64,000 nucleotides of DNA from Zingiber officinale (GCF_018446385.1 NC_055993.1:73134715-73198714), one strand, 5' to 3'; positions 1 to 10,832 are shown, counted from the stretch's first letter. Notes: generated by a model not told the origin, from the sequence alone. Numbers and translations are program-made.

Positions 1-665
1 GCACGGTCCTCAAGGCATGGACACGTTTTCCAATATGTACCTATGAAGGGATTTGTCAGGAAAGTACCTCTAACACCATACCTTAACAGGGTATGTGTAT
101 CCCTAAGAAAACAGTAGAAGCTTCCGTTGTACGATTCACCTGTTGACAATTCCTTGTGTCAGTGGCACTGTCTTCGAGAAGGATACCAAGAGATATGAAA
201 TGGTCTCACTGCTTGCTCGAGCGGGGTAGCTGCTCGGCCAAGACTCCTCCTCTCTGTTGATGGCCAGGTCTCGTTGCTTGGCTGAGCGGGGTAGCCGCTC
301 GGCCAGGATTTCTCTGATCTGTTGACCTCAGCTGTTTTTCCCTACGGTGACCGTGTAGTAGCATTCCCCTCCCGTTCGGACAAGTTCTCCAGTCTCCTTA
401 GCGTCCTGCTGCTTCACACTGAGCGTCTGGCTATCTTGTCATATTATTCGAGCTAGACGATTGGTCCACCCAGACACTTATTACCCGACCGACCTTTATA
501 GTCTCTTGCCGATCGACCCTGATTGCCCCGACCAGCCGTTGTAGCTATCCTCTGCTTGGTCACCATAGGTGAGCCTTTTGACACTTTGGCGTTGACCATC
601 TTGACTTTGACCTCCATTTCGGCAGTTGACCCGTGCCAGGCAGGGTCCCCTTTATCGTCACATCA
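1..665 (-). repeat. 3' LTR of the Tat-like element (partial)
   Basis: Direct repeat of about 3138-3803 in the same orientation. On the minus strand it begins TGATG, directly after the purine tract. It contains two copies of a gagcggggtag...gctcggcca hairpin motif near 210 and 278. The end carrying the TATA box lies outside the window. Confidence 0.8.
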
Positions 666-681
666 CAAGCTTCCCCCTCAA
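666..681 (-). other. Polypurine tract of the Tat-like element
   Basis: Read on the minus strand this is TTGAGGGGGAAGCTTG, immediately followed by the LTR start TGATG. This is the expected place and composition for the plus-strand primer of reverse transcription. It shows that the sequence to its right belongs to the element. Confidence 0.7.
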
Positions 682-1417
682 GTCTAGTCGAAGGAGACTA
701 CAAGTCTGACTGACTGGACCAGTAGAGTCTTTGGTGGCTTCCATGTCTGATCGAACCAGATGCGCTCCTAAGTTTCTGTTCGGAACAAAAGTTCACACCG
801 TTCGACTTTATTTTGCCAGGCTTGATTTATAGTTGCTGCCCGGATCATACCTATAAAGGCAGATAGTGAATCAGCTGTTCGACGGTGTGATAACCCACTC
901 TCTGTGCCGATCGGGACGATGGGCGACAACACTTGGTGAAAATTTTATTTTCCTTGTGCTCCCTTAGATGAGTGCCCTTTCATAGTTGACATCATCCAAA
1001 TTTCTTGAAGACCATACAAATCTCTGATCATTATGGGCAGAGCACTCGACCATACCTTTTAATCAAGCCTCATTAATGCCTTCCACTAGTTGAACGTCAC
1101 GTGCCCCACTTTATGCTGCCGCACGTATGACGTGACAGGCAGATATCCGCTCGCGATGTGATAGACACCTTTTCAAATTCTATGCCCAAATCTTCTCCTA
1201 TTTTTTTTGAACCCTAGATCGGACGGCTCAGGGCGATCGACTACGAGGTTTATAAACCTCGCTTGTGTCGCCGTTTTCTTCACTCTTTGTGGCTTCGTCT
1301 TCGAGCTTTTTGCGACCTTTCACCCTTTCTTCTTCTCTGGCGATCTTTTCTATAAGCTTTTTTACTTTTTTCTTATCTGAATCTGTTAGCTGCTCCTTCT
1401 TGCACCATTTTTTCTCG

Positions 1418-1790
1418 ATGGCTAGTTCTTCGCAAACCCCCCCCCCCCCCGGTCCATGTCCCTGGACTCTGGTATACTTCCATCGAGTCCAAGTTCAATG
1501 GGGACGATATCGAAAGTTTGAAATCTGCCTACTAATTTCCACTCGACTTCTAAGTTGCTATTCCTTCTGCGTACTACTGGCCACATGAATCACCTACGGG
1601 TTTTTCAGTATTTTTTTAAGGACCAGTTTACCGCTAACCTGTGGTTCCCTGTTCATCCGTTCTTCTCCATTGTTTGTAAATATTTCCATATTTCCCTTAA
1701 CCAGTTAGTGTAGAACTCTTTTAGATTGTTGTGCGGGGTCATTGTCTTGTTTCGTCTGCATGACATTCCTTTGACTCCTCAGCTCCTGGT
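1418..1790 (+). pseudogene. Antisense gypsy-type transposase-like ORF relic
   Basis: A start codon at 1418 opens MASSSQTPPPPGP, with a C-homopolymer slippage site inside the proline run. In a shifted frame around 1600-1720 the plus strand encodes the pattern FSVFFKDQFTANLWFPVHP followed by a segment ending in LCGVIVLFRLHDIPLTP. I recognise this as the plant putative gypsy-type transposon domain (Transposase_28-like). At least one frameshift and a stop break it. It runs opposite to gag and lies next to the polypurine tract, the position of the extra antisense ORFs known in Tat-clade elements. Function of the family is unknown. The right limit, where it abuts the gag end, is approximate. Confidence 0.6.
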
Positions 1791-2829
1791 GTTGCTGGGC
1801 TCCTCCTGATTGGGGCCCCTTTGGGGGTTGATGGCTGCTCAATGGTCGCTGCTCGGGCACCACTGGGGGCTCAGCAAACACCTCCCTTCTTTTGGACGCT
1901 TGAGCTTCTTCCACATTTATGTATTCTGTGGCTTTCTTGAGTAGGTGATCGAAGTCCCTCGGCAGCTTCCGGATGAGCGATCGGAAGAACTCTCCTTCGG
2001 TAAGTCCCTGGGTGAAGACATTCACTAATACTTCTGAGGAGACCGTAGGAATATCCATGGTCACCTGGTTGAAGCATTGTATGTAGGCTCTCAATGCTTT
2101 CCTGGGCCCTTGCTTCAAGGAGAACACATTGACGCTTGTCTTCTGGTGGCGGCGACTACTGGCGAAGTGGTGTAGGAGCGTCGCTCGGAAGTCCTTGAAG
2201 TTGTGAATAGATCCATTTGGCAATCTCTTGAACCAACGCTGTGCTGATCCAGAGAGGGTGGTGAGGAAGACCCGACACTTCACCCCGTCAGTGTACTGAT
2301 GAAGTGTGGCCACATTGTCAAACTTGGCCAAGTGGTCGTCTGAATCGGTAGTTCCGTTGTATTCCCTGATCGTTAGCAGGGTGTAGTGCTTGGGCAGAAG
2401 GTCATCCAAAATCCCCTATGAGAATTGTTGATTGATTCGCTCGAGCGAATCATCGTCCCTTAGTGCCTTCCCCTTTTGTGTGTCCCAAATGTGTGCGTCG
2501 TCCGAGGAAGATCCCCGGTCCTTGTCCACTCAGCCCCATTCCTCTAATGGAGTCCAAAGCAGCGCTCGATGGAAAGGGATCGGCACATTGGGTGCCTCCC
2601 CATATGTGCCGCTCAGCTTCTTGTTTTGTCCCCGAGCGGATGCACACTCCACTCGATCTCCATATTTTTCTTGGTGACCGGTCGCTGATGACGCGGGCTC
2701 ATGTGCTTGGCGCTCGGCCATCGCTTGTTGTTGTTATTGCTCCACCATCCTTGCCGCTTAGGCTTGTATAAGCATGTTGAGCTCATCCTTTGTCACCGTC
2801 ACCGTGGTGAATCGTCCAGCATCCTCCAT
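1790..2829 (-). pseudogene. Ty3/gypsy gag (capsid), broken
   Basis: Retrotransposon gag domain. The best-preserved stretch (2409-1790) holds the family pattern YNGTTDSDDHLAKFDN, then FLTTLSGSAQRWFKRLP, FKDFRATLLHHFASSRR and a C-terminal FTQGLTEGEFFRSL. This is a capsid protein that packages element RNA in cytoplasmic particles. The likely start (MEDAGRFTTVTVT) is at 2829. Between there and 2409 the frame is broken by stops and at least one frameshift, and no zinc knuckle follows before the sequence runs into the antisense relic. The residual ORF continues to 1705, but its last 25-30 codons are only the reverse of that relic. Confidence 0.75.
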
Positions 2830-3110
2830 CTTCTCATTTCGGATGTAGGCTATGTTCCCATAGATAACGCCAAAATGATACTTCCCGAAAATGGGAGGGT
2901 GGAAACCCGGGGATGTGGCTACTGCGCTGAATGGTTGTAGACCACGTCCCGCTATGCAAAACAAGAAATGTCAGTGCCGAGCCAGGGAAGGAGTCCTCGG
3001 CATTGACCCTCCGACGCTCAAGTCAGTCACTGAAAGTATAGAAGAAAACGGAGAAACAATAATGCTAGTGCAAACAGTAATCACGCGTACCTCCGCCGGT
3101 GATGGACCCT

Positions 3111-3119
3111 CTTTATATA
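3111..3119 (-). promoter_or_regulatory. LTR TATA box (TATATAAAG)
   Basis: Minus-strand TTCTATATAAAGAGGG is a strong plant LTR TATA box. The palindrome at 3135-3164 lies 15 bp upstream of it on the transcribed strand. Confidence 0.7.
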
Positions 3120-3134
3120 GAACTCTGGTGGGCG

Positions 3135-3164
3135 ACGTGCACACTCCTCGAGGCATGTGCACGT
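3135..3164. repeat. 30-bp near-perfect palindrome upstream of LTR TATA
   Basis: Arms ACGTGCAC and GTGCACGT are perfect complements, and the centre is the 8-bp palindrome CCTCGAGG. The matching stretch at the start of the window (1-32) has lost the symmetry. Confidence 0.75.
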
Positions 3165-3819
3165 TCTCCAATATGTTCTATGAAGGGATCTGTTAGGAAA
3201 GTACCTCTAGCACCATACTTTAACAGGACATGTGTATCCCTGCCAAGACAGTAGAAGCTTCCGCCATATGATCCGTCTGTCGACCATGCCTCATGTTAGT
3301 GGCACTATCTCTGAAAGGATATCGAGAGATACGATAATGATCTCGCTATTTGGCCGAGCGGGGTAGCTGCTCGGCCAGGACTGCTCCTCTCCTTTGATGG
3401 TCAGGTCCTGCTGCTTGGCTGAGCGGGGTAGCCACTCGGCTGGGATTCCTCAGATCTATCGACCTCAGATGCTTTTCCCTGCGGTGACCGTATAGTAGTA
3501 TGCCCCTCTTGTTTGGATAAACTCTCTGGTCTCTTTAGCGTCCTGCTGCTCCATACTGAGTGTTTGGATGTTTTGTCGTATTATCCAAGCTAGACGGTTG
3601 GCCCACCCGGACACTTATTACCCGACCACCCTTTGTAGTCTCTTGCCGATCGGACCCTGATTGCCTCGACCAACCGTTGTAGTCGTCCTTCGCTCGGCCA
3701 CCGTAGGCGAGCCTTTTGACACCTTGGCGTTGACCACCTTGATTTTGACCTCCACCTCAACAGTTGACCTGTGTTGGGCATGTCCCTCTTTATTGCCGCA
3801 TCATCTAGAGTTCTCTTTA

Positions 3820-3871
3820 GTTCCACATCTTAGAATTTGTAACAGTTTGAGCAGAGAAATTTCTATAAATA
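3820..3871 (+). promoter_or_regulatory. Plant snRNA promoter: USE and TATA
   Basis: GTTCCACATCT at 3820-3830 matches the plant snRNA upstream sequence element (RTCCCACATCG) at 9 of 11 positions. TATAAATA follows at 3864-3871 with 33 bp between them, the spacing of RNA polymerase II type plant snRNA genes. The U2-like sequence begins about 30 bp after the TATA. Confidence 0.7.
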
Positions 3872-3899
3872 ATACCTTGGGCCGACGATGTTAAAAAGC

Positions 3900-4060
3900 A
3901 TACTTTTCTTGATTTTTGACTAAGATCAAGTATGATATTAAATTAATTACTGCAGCTTATTGCTGGATTCTCGATCTTGGCGGCCTTTTAGCTAAGATTA
4001 AGTATAATATCTGTTGCTATCAGTTTAATATTTGATATAAAGAATTAAATTATTTTTTTT
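3900..4060 (+). pseudogene. U2 spliceosomal snRNA pseudogene
   Basis: ATACTTTTCTTGATTTTTGA at 3900 matches the U2 5' end, at the right distance from the promoter. The match stops near 3938. After about 33 unrelated bases a second, longer U2 5' segment starts (about 3971-4038), with the U2 motifs CCTTTTAGCTAAGAT and TATCAGTTTAATATTTGATA. A tail resembling the Sm-site region (AATTAAATTATTTTTTTT) follows. The branch-point pairing segment GTAGTA is changed in both copies, and the 3' stem-loops are absent. It is therefore a rearranged pseudogene with a partial tandem duplication of the 5' domain. U2 identity rests on recognition of the conserved 5' domain. Confidence 0.7.
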
Positions 4061-4292
4061 TTATGAAGGAGAGTGTATTATCCACAAGTGTTCATGTATT
4101 ATATTATACACGGAGTCTTGCTCCACTAAAAAAATATAAAACTAGAGGCAATACTTAAAAATTAAAATTATTTTCTATAGGTCAATTTTTTTCTTCTCTC
4201 ATATCATTTTTCTTAGATCAAATCTCTCCTCCCTATATCATCCCACCTAATATAAGGGGTCTAGCTTACACAACGTGTGTGATAATTTTTTC

Positions 4293-4329
<37 letters not shown>

Positions 4330-4465
4330 TACATTTTAAACACAACACGTTAAAAAGTCGAATTAAAATTAATTCAAATAATTAATTTAATTAAAATTAT
4401 TATAATATAAATTTATTATTTTTTTATAAGTTTGCTCTCTCTCTCTCTCTATATATATATAAGGA
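4061..4465. other. AT-rich spacer with (AT)n and (CT)n microsatellites
   Basis: No gene seen. It holds an (AT)n run at 4296-4326 and a (CT)8(AT)5 run at 4435-4460 that abuts the next element. Confidence 0.7.
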
Positions 4466-5134
4466 TTGATATCCTACGCGCCCGCACAGTGCGTGACTGT
4501 GCGCACGCAGAGGGTATCAATCGTTTTTTTTTATTTTTAAATATTTTAAATTAAAAAAAATCAATTTAAAAAATAAACATTTCCTTATATAAATTTCTAA
4601 TACATTAATATATCCCCTCAACATATTACAATATTCAATAAATACTTAAATTTATTTTATTTTAATTTTTTTTTTAAACCAAATACTATAACTTAATTGG
4701 GAAGACTGAACCCTAGAGATAAAATATAAAAAAAAATACTTTAAAAACTATAACCTAAATCCTGAACCCTAGAAATAAAATTTTTTAAAAATATTTTATT
4801 TATTAAAAAAAATAAACATTTCCTTATAGAAATTTCTAATACATTAATATATTCCCTCAACATATTACAATACTCAATAAATACTTAAATTTATTTTATT
4901 TTATTTTTTCTAAACCAAACATTATAACATAATTGGAAAGTCTGAACCCTATAGATAAAATCTAAAAAAAATAGTTTAAAAATTATAACTCAAAGTCTGA
5001 ACCCTAGAAATAAAATTTTAAAAAATATTTTATTTATTTTTTTAATTCAAAATTTTTAAAAAAATGGAAAAAAAATCGAGTGATATCCTCTGCGCGTGCA
5101 CAGTCGCGCACTGTGCGGGCGCGCAGGATATCAA
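4466..5134. mobile_element. Small non-autonomous element with hairpin termini
   Basis: The ends are inverted copies of about 50 bp (4468-4518 and 5082-5132): GC-rich islands in AT-rich DNA. Each end is also an imperfect palindrome, with GATATCCT paired to AGG(G/A)TATC and CGCACAGT paired to ACTGTGCG, so each can fold alone. The interior is a head-to-tail duplication of about 240 bp (about 4556-4799 and 4800-5040), diverged by small changes. No ORF. The form fits a foldback- or MITE-like DNA element. No clear target duplication could be set because AT repeats flank both ends. Confidence 0.65.
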
Positions 5135-5135
5135 A

Positions 5136-5138
<3 letters not shown>

Positions 5139-5190
<52 letters not shown>
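5139..5190. repeat. (AT)n microsatellite
   Basis: Pure AT dinucleotide run of about 50 bp. Confidence 0.9.
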
Positions 5191-5195
<5 letters not shown>

Positions 5196-5570
5196 ATAAA
5201 ATAAAGGATATCCTTTAATTTTTATCTAGAAATATGTATATAATGATATTTTTTGAATTAATTATTTTTTTCAAATAGCCTTTTCTTTTAATAAAAAAAT
5301 AAGAAATTTTTATTCAAATTTCTTTTTTCTTATATAAAAAATCATTGCATTTCAAGTGTTTTATCATGATGCTCTCAAATTAATATAATCTTCAGTGACA
5401 AACCGGAAAAGGTCAATCTAATATGCATTTTTGAATTTCTTTTTCTCAGAATTTTTACACGGATACGAAGAAAGCAATACATTTAGCATTATATGAAATA
5501 GATTTTAATATATTATATTAAAAAAAATATTCATATTATATTACTCTATTCATATCATACCGTTTAGAAT

Positions 5571-5827
5571 AGGGGCGGAACTAGAAATTTTTTTAAGAGG
5601 GGCTGAATCCACCTTGCATAGGTTATCCGTCACTGCCGCCACCGATCGCATGCGTAGACGTGCTTCAACGTGTCCTTTTGGGTGGGAAGAAGGATGGGGA
5701 GGAGACAGAAGGTGGAAGGCCTAGAGCTCAGGTTGAGGAACTGCCATACTAAACAGTTCCGGCAAACTCGGGGAGGAGGAGGGGGTGCTAAAACCCCCCT
5801 TAGCCCCCTCTTTTGATCTGCCCCTGG
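5571..5827. mobile_element. hAT-type MITE with 8-bp TSD
   Basis: Perfect 8-bp direct repeats TTTAGAAT flank the element (5563-5570 and 5828-5835). The ends are short inverted repeats: AGGGGCGGAACTAGA at the left and, on the reverse strand, CCAGGGGCAGATCAA at the right. These match the CAGGGGCGGA-type ends of plant hAT MITEs. At 257 bp with no transposase it depends on an outside transposase. Confidence 0.8.
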
Positions 5828-5835
5828 TTTAGAAT

Positions 5836-6655
5836 CATAAGTCAATCTCCTTAATATTTAAAATGACATATAAAATAAAATTACTTATACTTTTCTAATC
5901 AAATGGTGACACCCTAAAATAAAACCAGGTGCAATTATATAATAAAATGTGATTCGTTCGCCCAGTGTGTCCGTCAATTTCGTCTCTAAATTAATACGAA
6001 AGAGATAAATTATTGATGACTACTAGCCATTAATATAAATGGTAAGGTATGAGAGGGAGTTATATTTAGACATGTCAAGTTTTAATCTCAAGATTTCATA
6101 TGATAATATCTTATATTTTAATCATCGCATCGCCCCGAGGAGAAAAAACAAGGTGCAATAATTATGTCCAATAGTTGACTTCAATCAAATGATTTTAATA
6201 TGTTTGATAAAAGATTTAAATTAGAATAATATTGTATTTGTTGATAAAATTTATTGAGTGTGTAGGTATTTGGTAAGTTATTGCAAGTTAATAGGTAGAA
6301 AATACTAAATAGGTGAAGGTTGATTATATATTTAGTAAAAGATTAGGTTCGAGTGTTGCTAAAGAATAAATTTAAATGGGTACTGAATATTTGACACTTA
6401 GAAAAGTCTAAGTTTTATTCGACTCTAAGTCTAAGTAAGTTAAAAGTGTCGGGATATTTAACAATTTAAAAGGTATTGATAAGCTCTAATATTACTCGTA
6501 ACATCGTGGAGAGGATAGAGGGGTAAACACTTAATCAAACTTTTCTTGTAGTAGAATAATAATAATAATAATAATATTATGTAAAATTATTATAATTAAT
6601 TTAAAAATAAAGAAAGATTTCCTTCTTAATAAGAAACTAAGAGTGGTCAAATCTT
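5836..6655. other. Intergenic DNA, no gene seen
   Basis: AT-rich sequence without credible coding frames or structured repeats, apart from an (AAT)n run at about 6555-6576. This appears to be the pre-insertion target DNA of the large nest to its right. Confidence 0.6.
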
Positions 6656-6660
6656 TCTTG

Positions 6661-6926
6661 TGTTAGAACATAAATTTTACTAAGCCGTGTTGAATTTAAA
6701 AAACACAGGAATTTGAATATAAGAAAATAAAAATAAAAGATCTAGTTACATCAAAAATCATGGTAGAAAATAAATACAGAAGATAAAAATTTTTACGAAT
6801 AACTTGAATACAATGGAATTATCATTTTTCTTTATGTAGTACTACTCTTGATTCGATGATCCAATTTTTCTTTATGTAGTACTACTCTTGATTCGATGAT
6901 CCATGTAGAAGAAGGAGAATAAGGGA
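6661..6926 (-). repeat. 3' LTR of copia J, outer piece
   Basis: Aligns with 26926-27120. It contains a private 40-bp tandem duplication (6824-6863 and 6864-6903) that is single copy in the other LTR. The rest of this LTR resumes at 25583. Confidence 0.85.
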
Positions 6927-7275
6927 CACTACAAAAATAAAAAGTTTTATCGATGGAAATTTCTATCGTAATTCCGTCAGTATAAAGGTTTAGTGATAGA
7001 ATTATGACAGAAAATATTTTATCGGAGGATAATTCGTCAGCAAATATTTTACCGATAGAAAATAAACTCTGTCGATGATTACCAATGGAAAATTATTTCC
7101 GTAGCAAATATCACTGACAAAATAATAGATTCCATCATAATATTTATAAAAGACTTATTGACGGAATCACCTATTCTGTCGGTAAAGCCCTTTGATATTT
7201 ACTGATAAAATCACCTACTCTGTCGGTAAAATCTTTCGATATTTATCAAGAGAATATTTATTCCGTCGGTATTGC
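6927..7275. repeat. CACTA left terminal and subterminal repeats
   Basis: TIR CACTACAAAAA followed by more than ten scattered short repeats in both orientations around tccgtc(g/a)gta and accgata. In En/Spm elements such motifs bind the TNPA-type protein and bring the ends together. Confidence 0.8.
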
Positions 7276-7879
7276 AAAAAAAAAAAAAAAGAGCCCAGCA
7301 TACCAAAATTAATTAGGTTCTATCCTATTTACAATTTTTATATACAAATAAAACATCACAAATGATGACATTTACAATCCATACAAACATATTTCGCATT
7401 GATCCATACATTCATATTTCACAATCAACAATCAATACATCAAGCACATTTTTACAATACAAATACATTTCACAATCCATAGTAGAAACAAACAATATCT
7501 AAACATAATCCGATAATTGAATATCCATACAAACAATCTAATAGAAAAAACTATACTATCCATAATCCATAATCCATAATCCGAATAGTACATCCATTTA
7601 TAAAATAGAAATAGAAAATCTCCTGCAGAAAGTTAAATACGATAGATTTATATCATATTTATGTATAATAAAAATGTTGCATATATATATAATCAAACTT
7701 AATACCTAGATAAAAGAAAGAAGTAAATGATGATCGTCAATGTGATTAGGCTTGGACTCCTGAAACATATAGTAATACAATGTTTATAAATTAGCTAATT
7801 TCTGTATGATAAATATATTTTACATGATTTATGTATTATAAAAAATTAGGTTTTAGTTGAATAAACCTCAGAAAAAATT
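7276..7879. other. CACTA internal non-coding DNA
   Basis: An A-homopolymer at about 7276-7290, then AT-rich sequence with imperfect atacaa/tccataca repeats. No gene seen. Confidence 0.5.
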
Positions 7880-8850
7880 AATCAATAGGATCTGATGGAT
7901 CATGATTCTCTTGTGAATCAAAATCAAGGGGCAAATTAGCTATGAACCATCTTATATGAGCCATGAGAGCATCATGATGCTCACACCACTTTTTATCCTC
8001 ATCAGCTCTCCTCTACATCTCAACATCCATTCACTGGTCCATCTTCTTATCCATTGAGGTAATTTGAGTGTGCAGTTCTTGATTTTCCTGTCTTAAAGAC
8101 TGCATCTCAAAAGAAGAGGAAGAGGATCCATCACAACCCCTAGGAGTCCTCAAATGATTAAATGCGACTTTGGCCTGGGAGCCAAGGCTGTAGAGGGTGG
8201 AGTTTTTTATCCATCCACCGATAATATCATAATAAATCTCATTTAGTGTCTCGGTGGATAGAGACTGTGACTCCCCCCTCTACTGGTGGCTGATATGCCT
8301 GAGCCACTCTATCTGTTATTTGATCTTGTTTGAAAAAATATAATATGAATATTATTAAATTTAATCACAATTATTAAAGTAAATCAAGATAGAAACAATT
8401 AAATATAATAAATAAATAATCTTATATGTATGACCTTAGGTCTAGTATCGACAAATGTGATATCTTTCTTCTTATGGGTCTTAAGAAAGACCTCCATACA
8501 AGTAGGTTGGAGGGCTAGGTCATGTTCTAGCATACACAAATAATTAGGTACAAAATTATACAAATTTAATAATAAATACAAAATTTGCTTATTTAACTTT
8601 AAATTAAACTCATCATATCCATGACATGCTCAACAATAGATTTGGAACTTGATGTATGTCGAGCCGTTCCAGTGCTTGAGCCACCTGGCTCTGTATTTCT
8701 ATTTTCTCTAGCCTTTTCAGCATTTGCTTTATACCTTTCTGTAGTCCAAGTAGCCATCCATTCACTCTAAATCTCGGCTGATACATACGCCGGTCTGGTA
8801 CCCTTCTTTCTCATATAATAAAGAAGGTCTCTGTATAGTTTGCAATAATA
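7880..8850 (-). pseudogene. TNPA-like CACTA protein (plant transposase 24 type), broken
   Basis: Three minus-strand blocks match the Ptta/En/Spm plant transposase family in order. The block at about 8850-8590 has SEWMATWTTERYKANAEKAR and a following serine/threonine-rich GGSSTGTARHT. The block at 8560-8430 has LALQPTCMEVFLKTHKKKD and FVDTRPK. The block at about 8330-7880 has VAQAYQPPVEGG, IYYDIIGGWIKNSTLYSLGS and a coiled-coil-like end with LRQENQELHTQI. The AT-rich gaps between blocks may be introns. Stops inside blocks show decay. Such proteins bind subterminal repeats and assist transposition. Confidence 0.7.
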
Positions 8851-9208
8851 GCTATTCTAAGTATCTTTAAATTATTGCTCTTGATATTCCTCTCATGTAT
8901 ATCTTTTCTACAATTATAAGTTGAATTAAAGTTATAGTATTGATGTGCATAGATTATATATGTTATTTTATATTGCTTAACATACATCTTGTTGTATTTT
9001 TTGCCTATGATCTATGCTTTCGCACCCTTAATAATGTTAATTTTAGCATAATCACTATTTTACGTCTAGAGAGATCTGCTCGATGTTTGTTTCCATTTTT
9101 AGGAGCATTTTGGAGCTACAAAGGATTCAAAAGACATAAAAGAAGACTTCCAGTGGCAAATTGGACCTGACCATACCTTGAGGCGCAGCCAGGAGAAGCT
9201 CTAGAAGG

Positions 9209-9637
9209 TGGTCATGCTAAATGGCACGACCAAGGAATCAGCAAAGTCACTGGTCGTGTCAAATGACATGGTCAGGAAGAAGAATCATCACCAGACAAGA
9301 GACGGTTGTGTCTTAGAGCATGGCCAGGAGCCAACTCGAGTAGTTTTCCAGAGCTTAAATAGACACAGTCGTGCCCAAAGGCACGACCATGTCTCCACAA
9401 AGTCAGAGAATGTAGTTTGAAGAAATACTTGTGCAAAATAGCACGACCCAGAAGATGAAACAGAGCAGCCTCTGCTCTGGCCGTATCAATAAGCACAAAC
9501 AAGAAGCCAGAGGTAGCTTTGGTCGTGCTTGATGGCATGACCAAGCTATCTGGCCAGAGCTAATTTGGCTCTGGCCATGCCAAATGGCCCGACCAGATGC
9601 CAGAGATAGGTTTAGGCCATGCCAAGAGGCATGACCA
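9209..9637. repeat. Hairpin array in the Athila LTR promoter
   Basis: About six dispersed inverted repeats of the form GGTCGTGC-aaatg-GCACGACC, some imperfect. They lie at about 9209-9231, 9251-9275, 9367-9391, 9521-9543, 9567-9596 and 9613-9637. The last ends 17 bp before the TATA box. Confidence 0.75.
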
Positions 9638-9653
9638 CCTCGTGCCTCACTTC

Positions 9654-9662
9654 TATATAAAG
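9654..9662 (+). promoter_or_regulatory. Athila LTR TATA box
   Basis: TTCTATATAAAGGGCAC contains a strong TATATAAAG box, directly downstream of the hairpin array. Confidence 0.75.
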
Positions 9663-10832
9663 GGCACTTCATCTCCTTTAAAGGGGGAGGAAGATCCACA
9701 ATGGGAGGAGATCCTCTAGGTCAAATCCTTACATTTGAAGACGTCATCTGGGTGATTCGAGGTTGTTCTACTACTCCATCCTCATTGGCACTCCAAGATC
9801 TACATCCAAGGGCTTCACTTGACATCAAAGGATAAGTTTCTTCTCCTCTTCTTTAGGGTTCTTGAAGTTCCTATGGGTTTGAGTGGTTGGATTGTAGTTC
9901 TTCCAATTATGGAGTATATTTATATTATTCTAGGATGTAGAAAGTAATTGTAATGTGTGGATGTTGTAAACTCTATTGAATTGTCAATTTCCTTATTTGA
10001 TGAAGCTTGTATGACACTTGTTCTGTTTAATGAAATGCTTGCAAGTAGACTTTCTCTATAAATATGAATTTATCTATCTAGATTGCATTTCTATATGCAT
10101 AGATCTAATTTCTGAGCAAGATATTACTGTGTGTCTATATCTGAGCATGAACCTAAATTTTCATTAAATAGATGCATAAATTGTGTCATCTTTTGAGTGT
10201 ACATTCCAATATAGCTTGACATGACTTTAGGATGCTTCTTTAACGTTGGGTATCTAAGGTAACTATCCTTCTATATGGAACGTAACCTCCTAAGGGAGAG
10301 TAATTCTGTGTATGGATGAGTCTATCACTTGACCTAATGGGCTTTCCCTAATCATATGCTATGCAAGTGACCTATGTAATTTAGAGACGTACACCTGGGG
10401 AGGCCTTATGAAAGGAGGTACTCTACTGAAAACCCAGACTCTCTAAATTACTTCTTCACTTGATGACATACTTGGTTACTAGTAGGGGAAGTACTCTGAT
10501 ACACCATCATTGGGTGATTTTCGGTAGTAATTTAGACTGTCCTATAAACATGTAAGTGGAGAACTAGGAATAAGTGAATTCGTAACACAACATTCACCAT
10601 TGCAATGAAACCAATGACCTAGAACATCTTCTGAATTAAGGATTTCCTCAGTTATCTTTCTTTTATTTTCATTTCTTAGACAAAATCTCAAATCAAATGA
10701 TTATCAATTCTGTCTAGCTAAATTCAAAGTGTAAAACTAATTAGCATTTAATCCTCAGTCCTCATGGGATCGACTTATATAAATTTTATTACTTGACGAC
10801 GTCTGTGTACTTGCTAGTTCACATCAAGTTTT

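Larger units (their letters stand above)
1..3803 (-). mobile_element. Tat-like Ty3/gypsy retrotransposon, internally deleted
   Basis: The element reads right to left: 5' LTR (about 2969-3803), broken gag (2829-1790), an antisense relic ORF (1418-1790, plus strand), polypurine tract (666-681) and 3' LTR (665-1, cut by the window start). The two LTRs are direct repeats that are easy to align but clearly diverged, so the insertion is old. Protease, reverse transcriptase, RNase H and integrase are absent, so the copy cannot move by itself. A capsid-type gag plus an extra antisense ORF before the 3' LTR is typical of the Tat/Retand/Ogre group; the lineage call is inferred from this layout and from the gag. 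Confidence 0.75.
2969..3803 (-). repeat. 5' LTR of the Tat-like element
   Basis: Matches 1-665 over its right three quarters. On the minus strand it starts TGATG at 3803 and probably ends ...TGACA at 2969; this inner end is set only by the TG/CA rule. It contains the TATA box at 3111-3119, a 30-bp near-palindrome at 3135-3164 and two GGCCGAGC/GCTCGGCC-type hairpins at 3352-3376 and about 3416-3441. No convincing tRNA primer-binding site was found next to it. Confidence 0.7.
8941..10826 (+). repeat. Athila 5' LTR
   Basis: Bounded by the inverted termini TGATGTG and CACATCA and followed by the PBS. It holds a hairpin array at 9209-9637 and a TATA box at 9654-9662. The leader after the TATA contains no credible ORF. 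Confidence 0.8.

Noticed and set aside
2432..3196. Several overlapping plus-strand frames of 60-100 codons
   Set aside because: They are antisense to the decayed gag and LTR of the Tat-like element, show no domain, and overlap each other.
9272..9699. Minus-strand frames of 90-98 codons
   Set aside because: They run through the hairpin array of the Athila LTR and reflect its repeats, not a gene.
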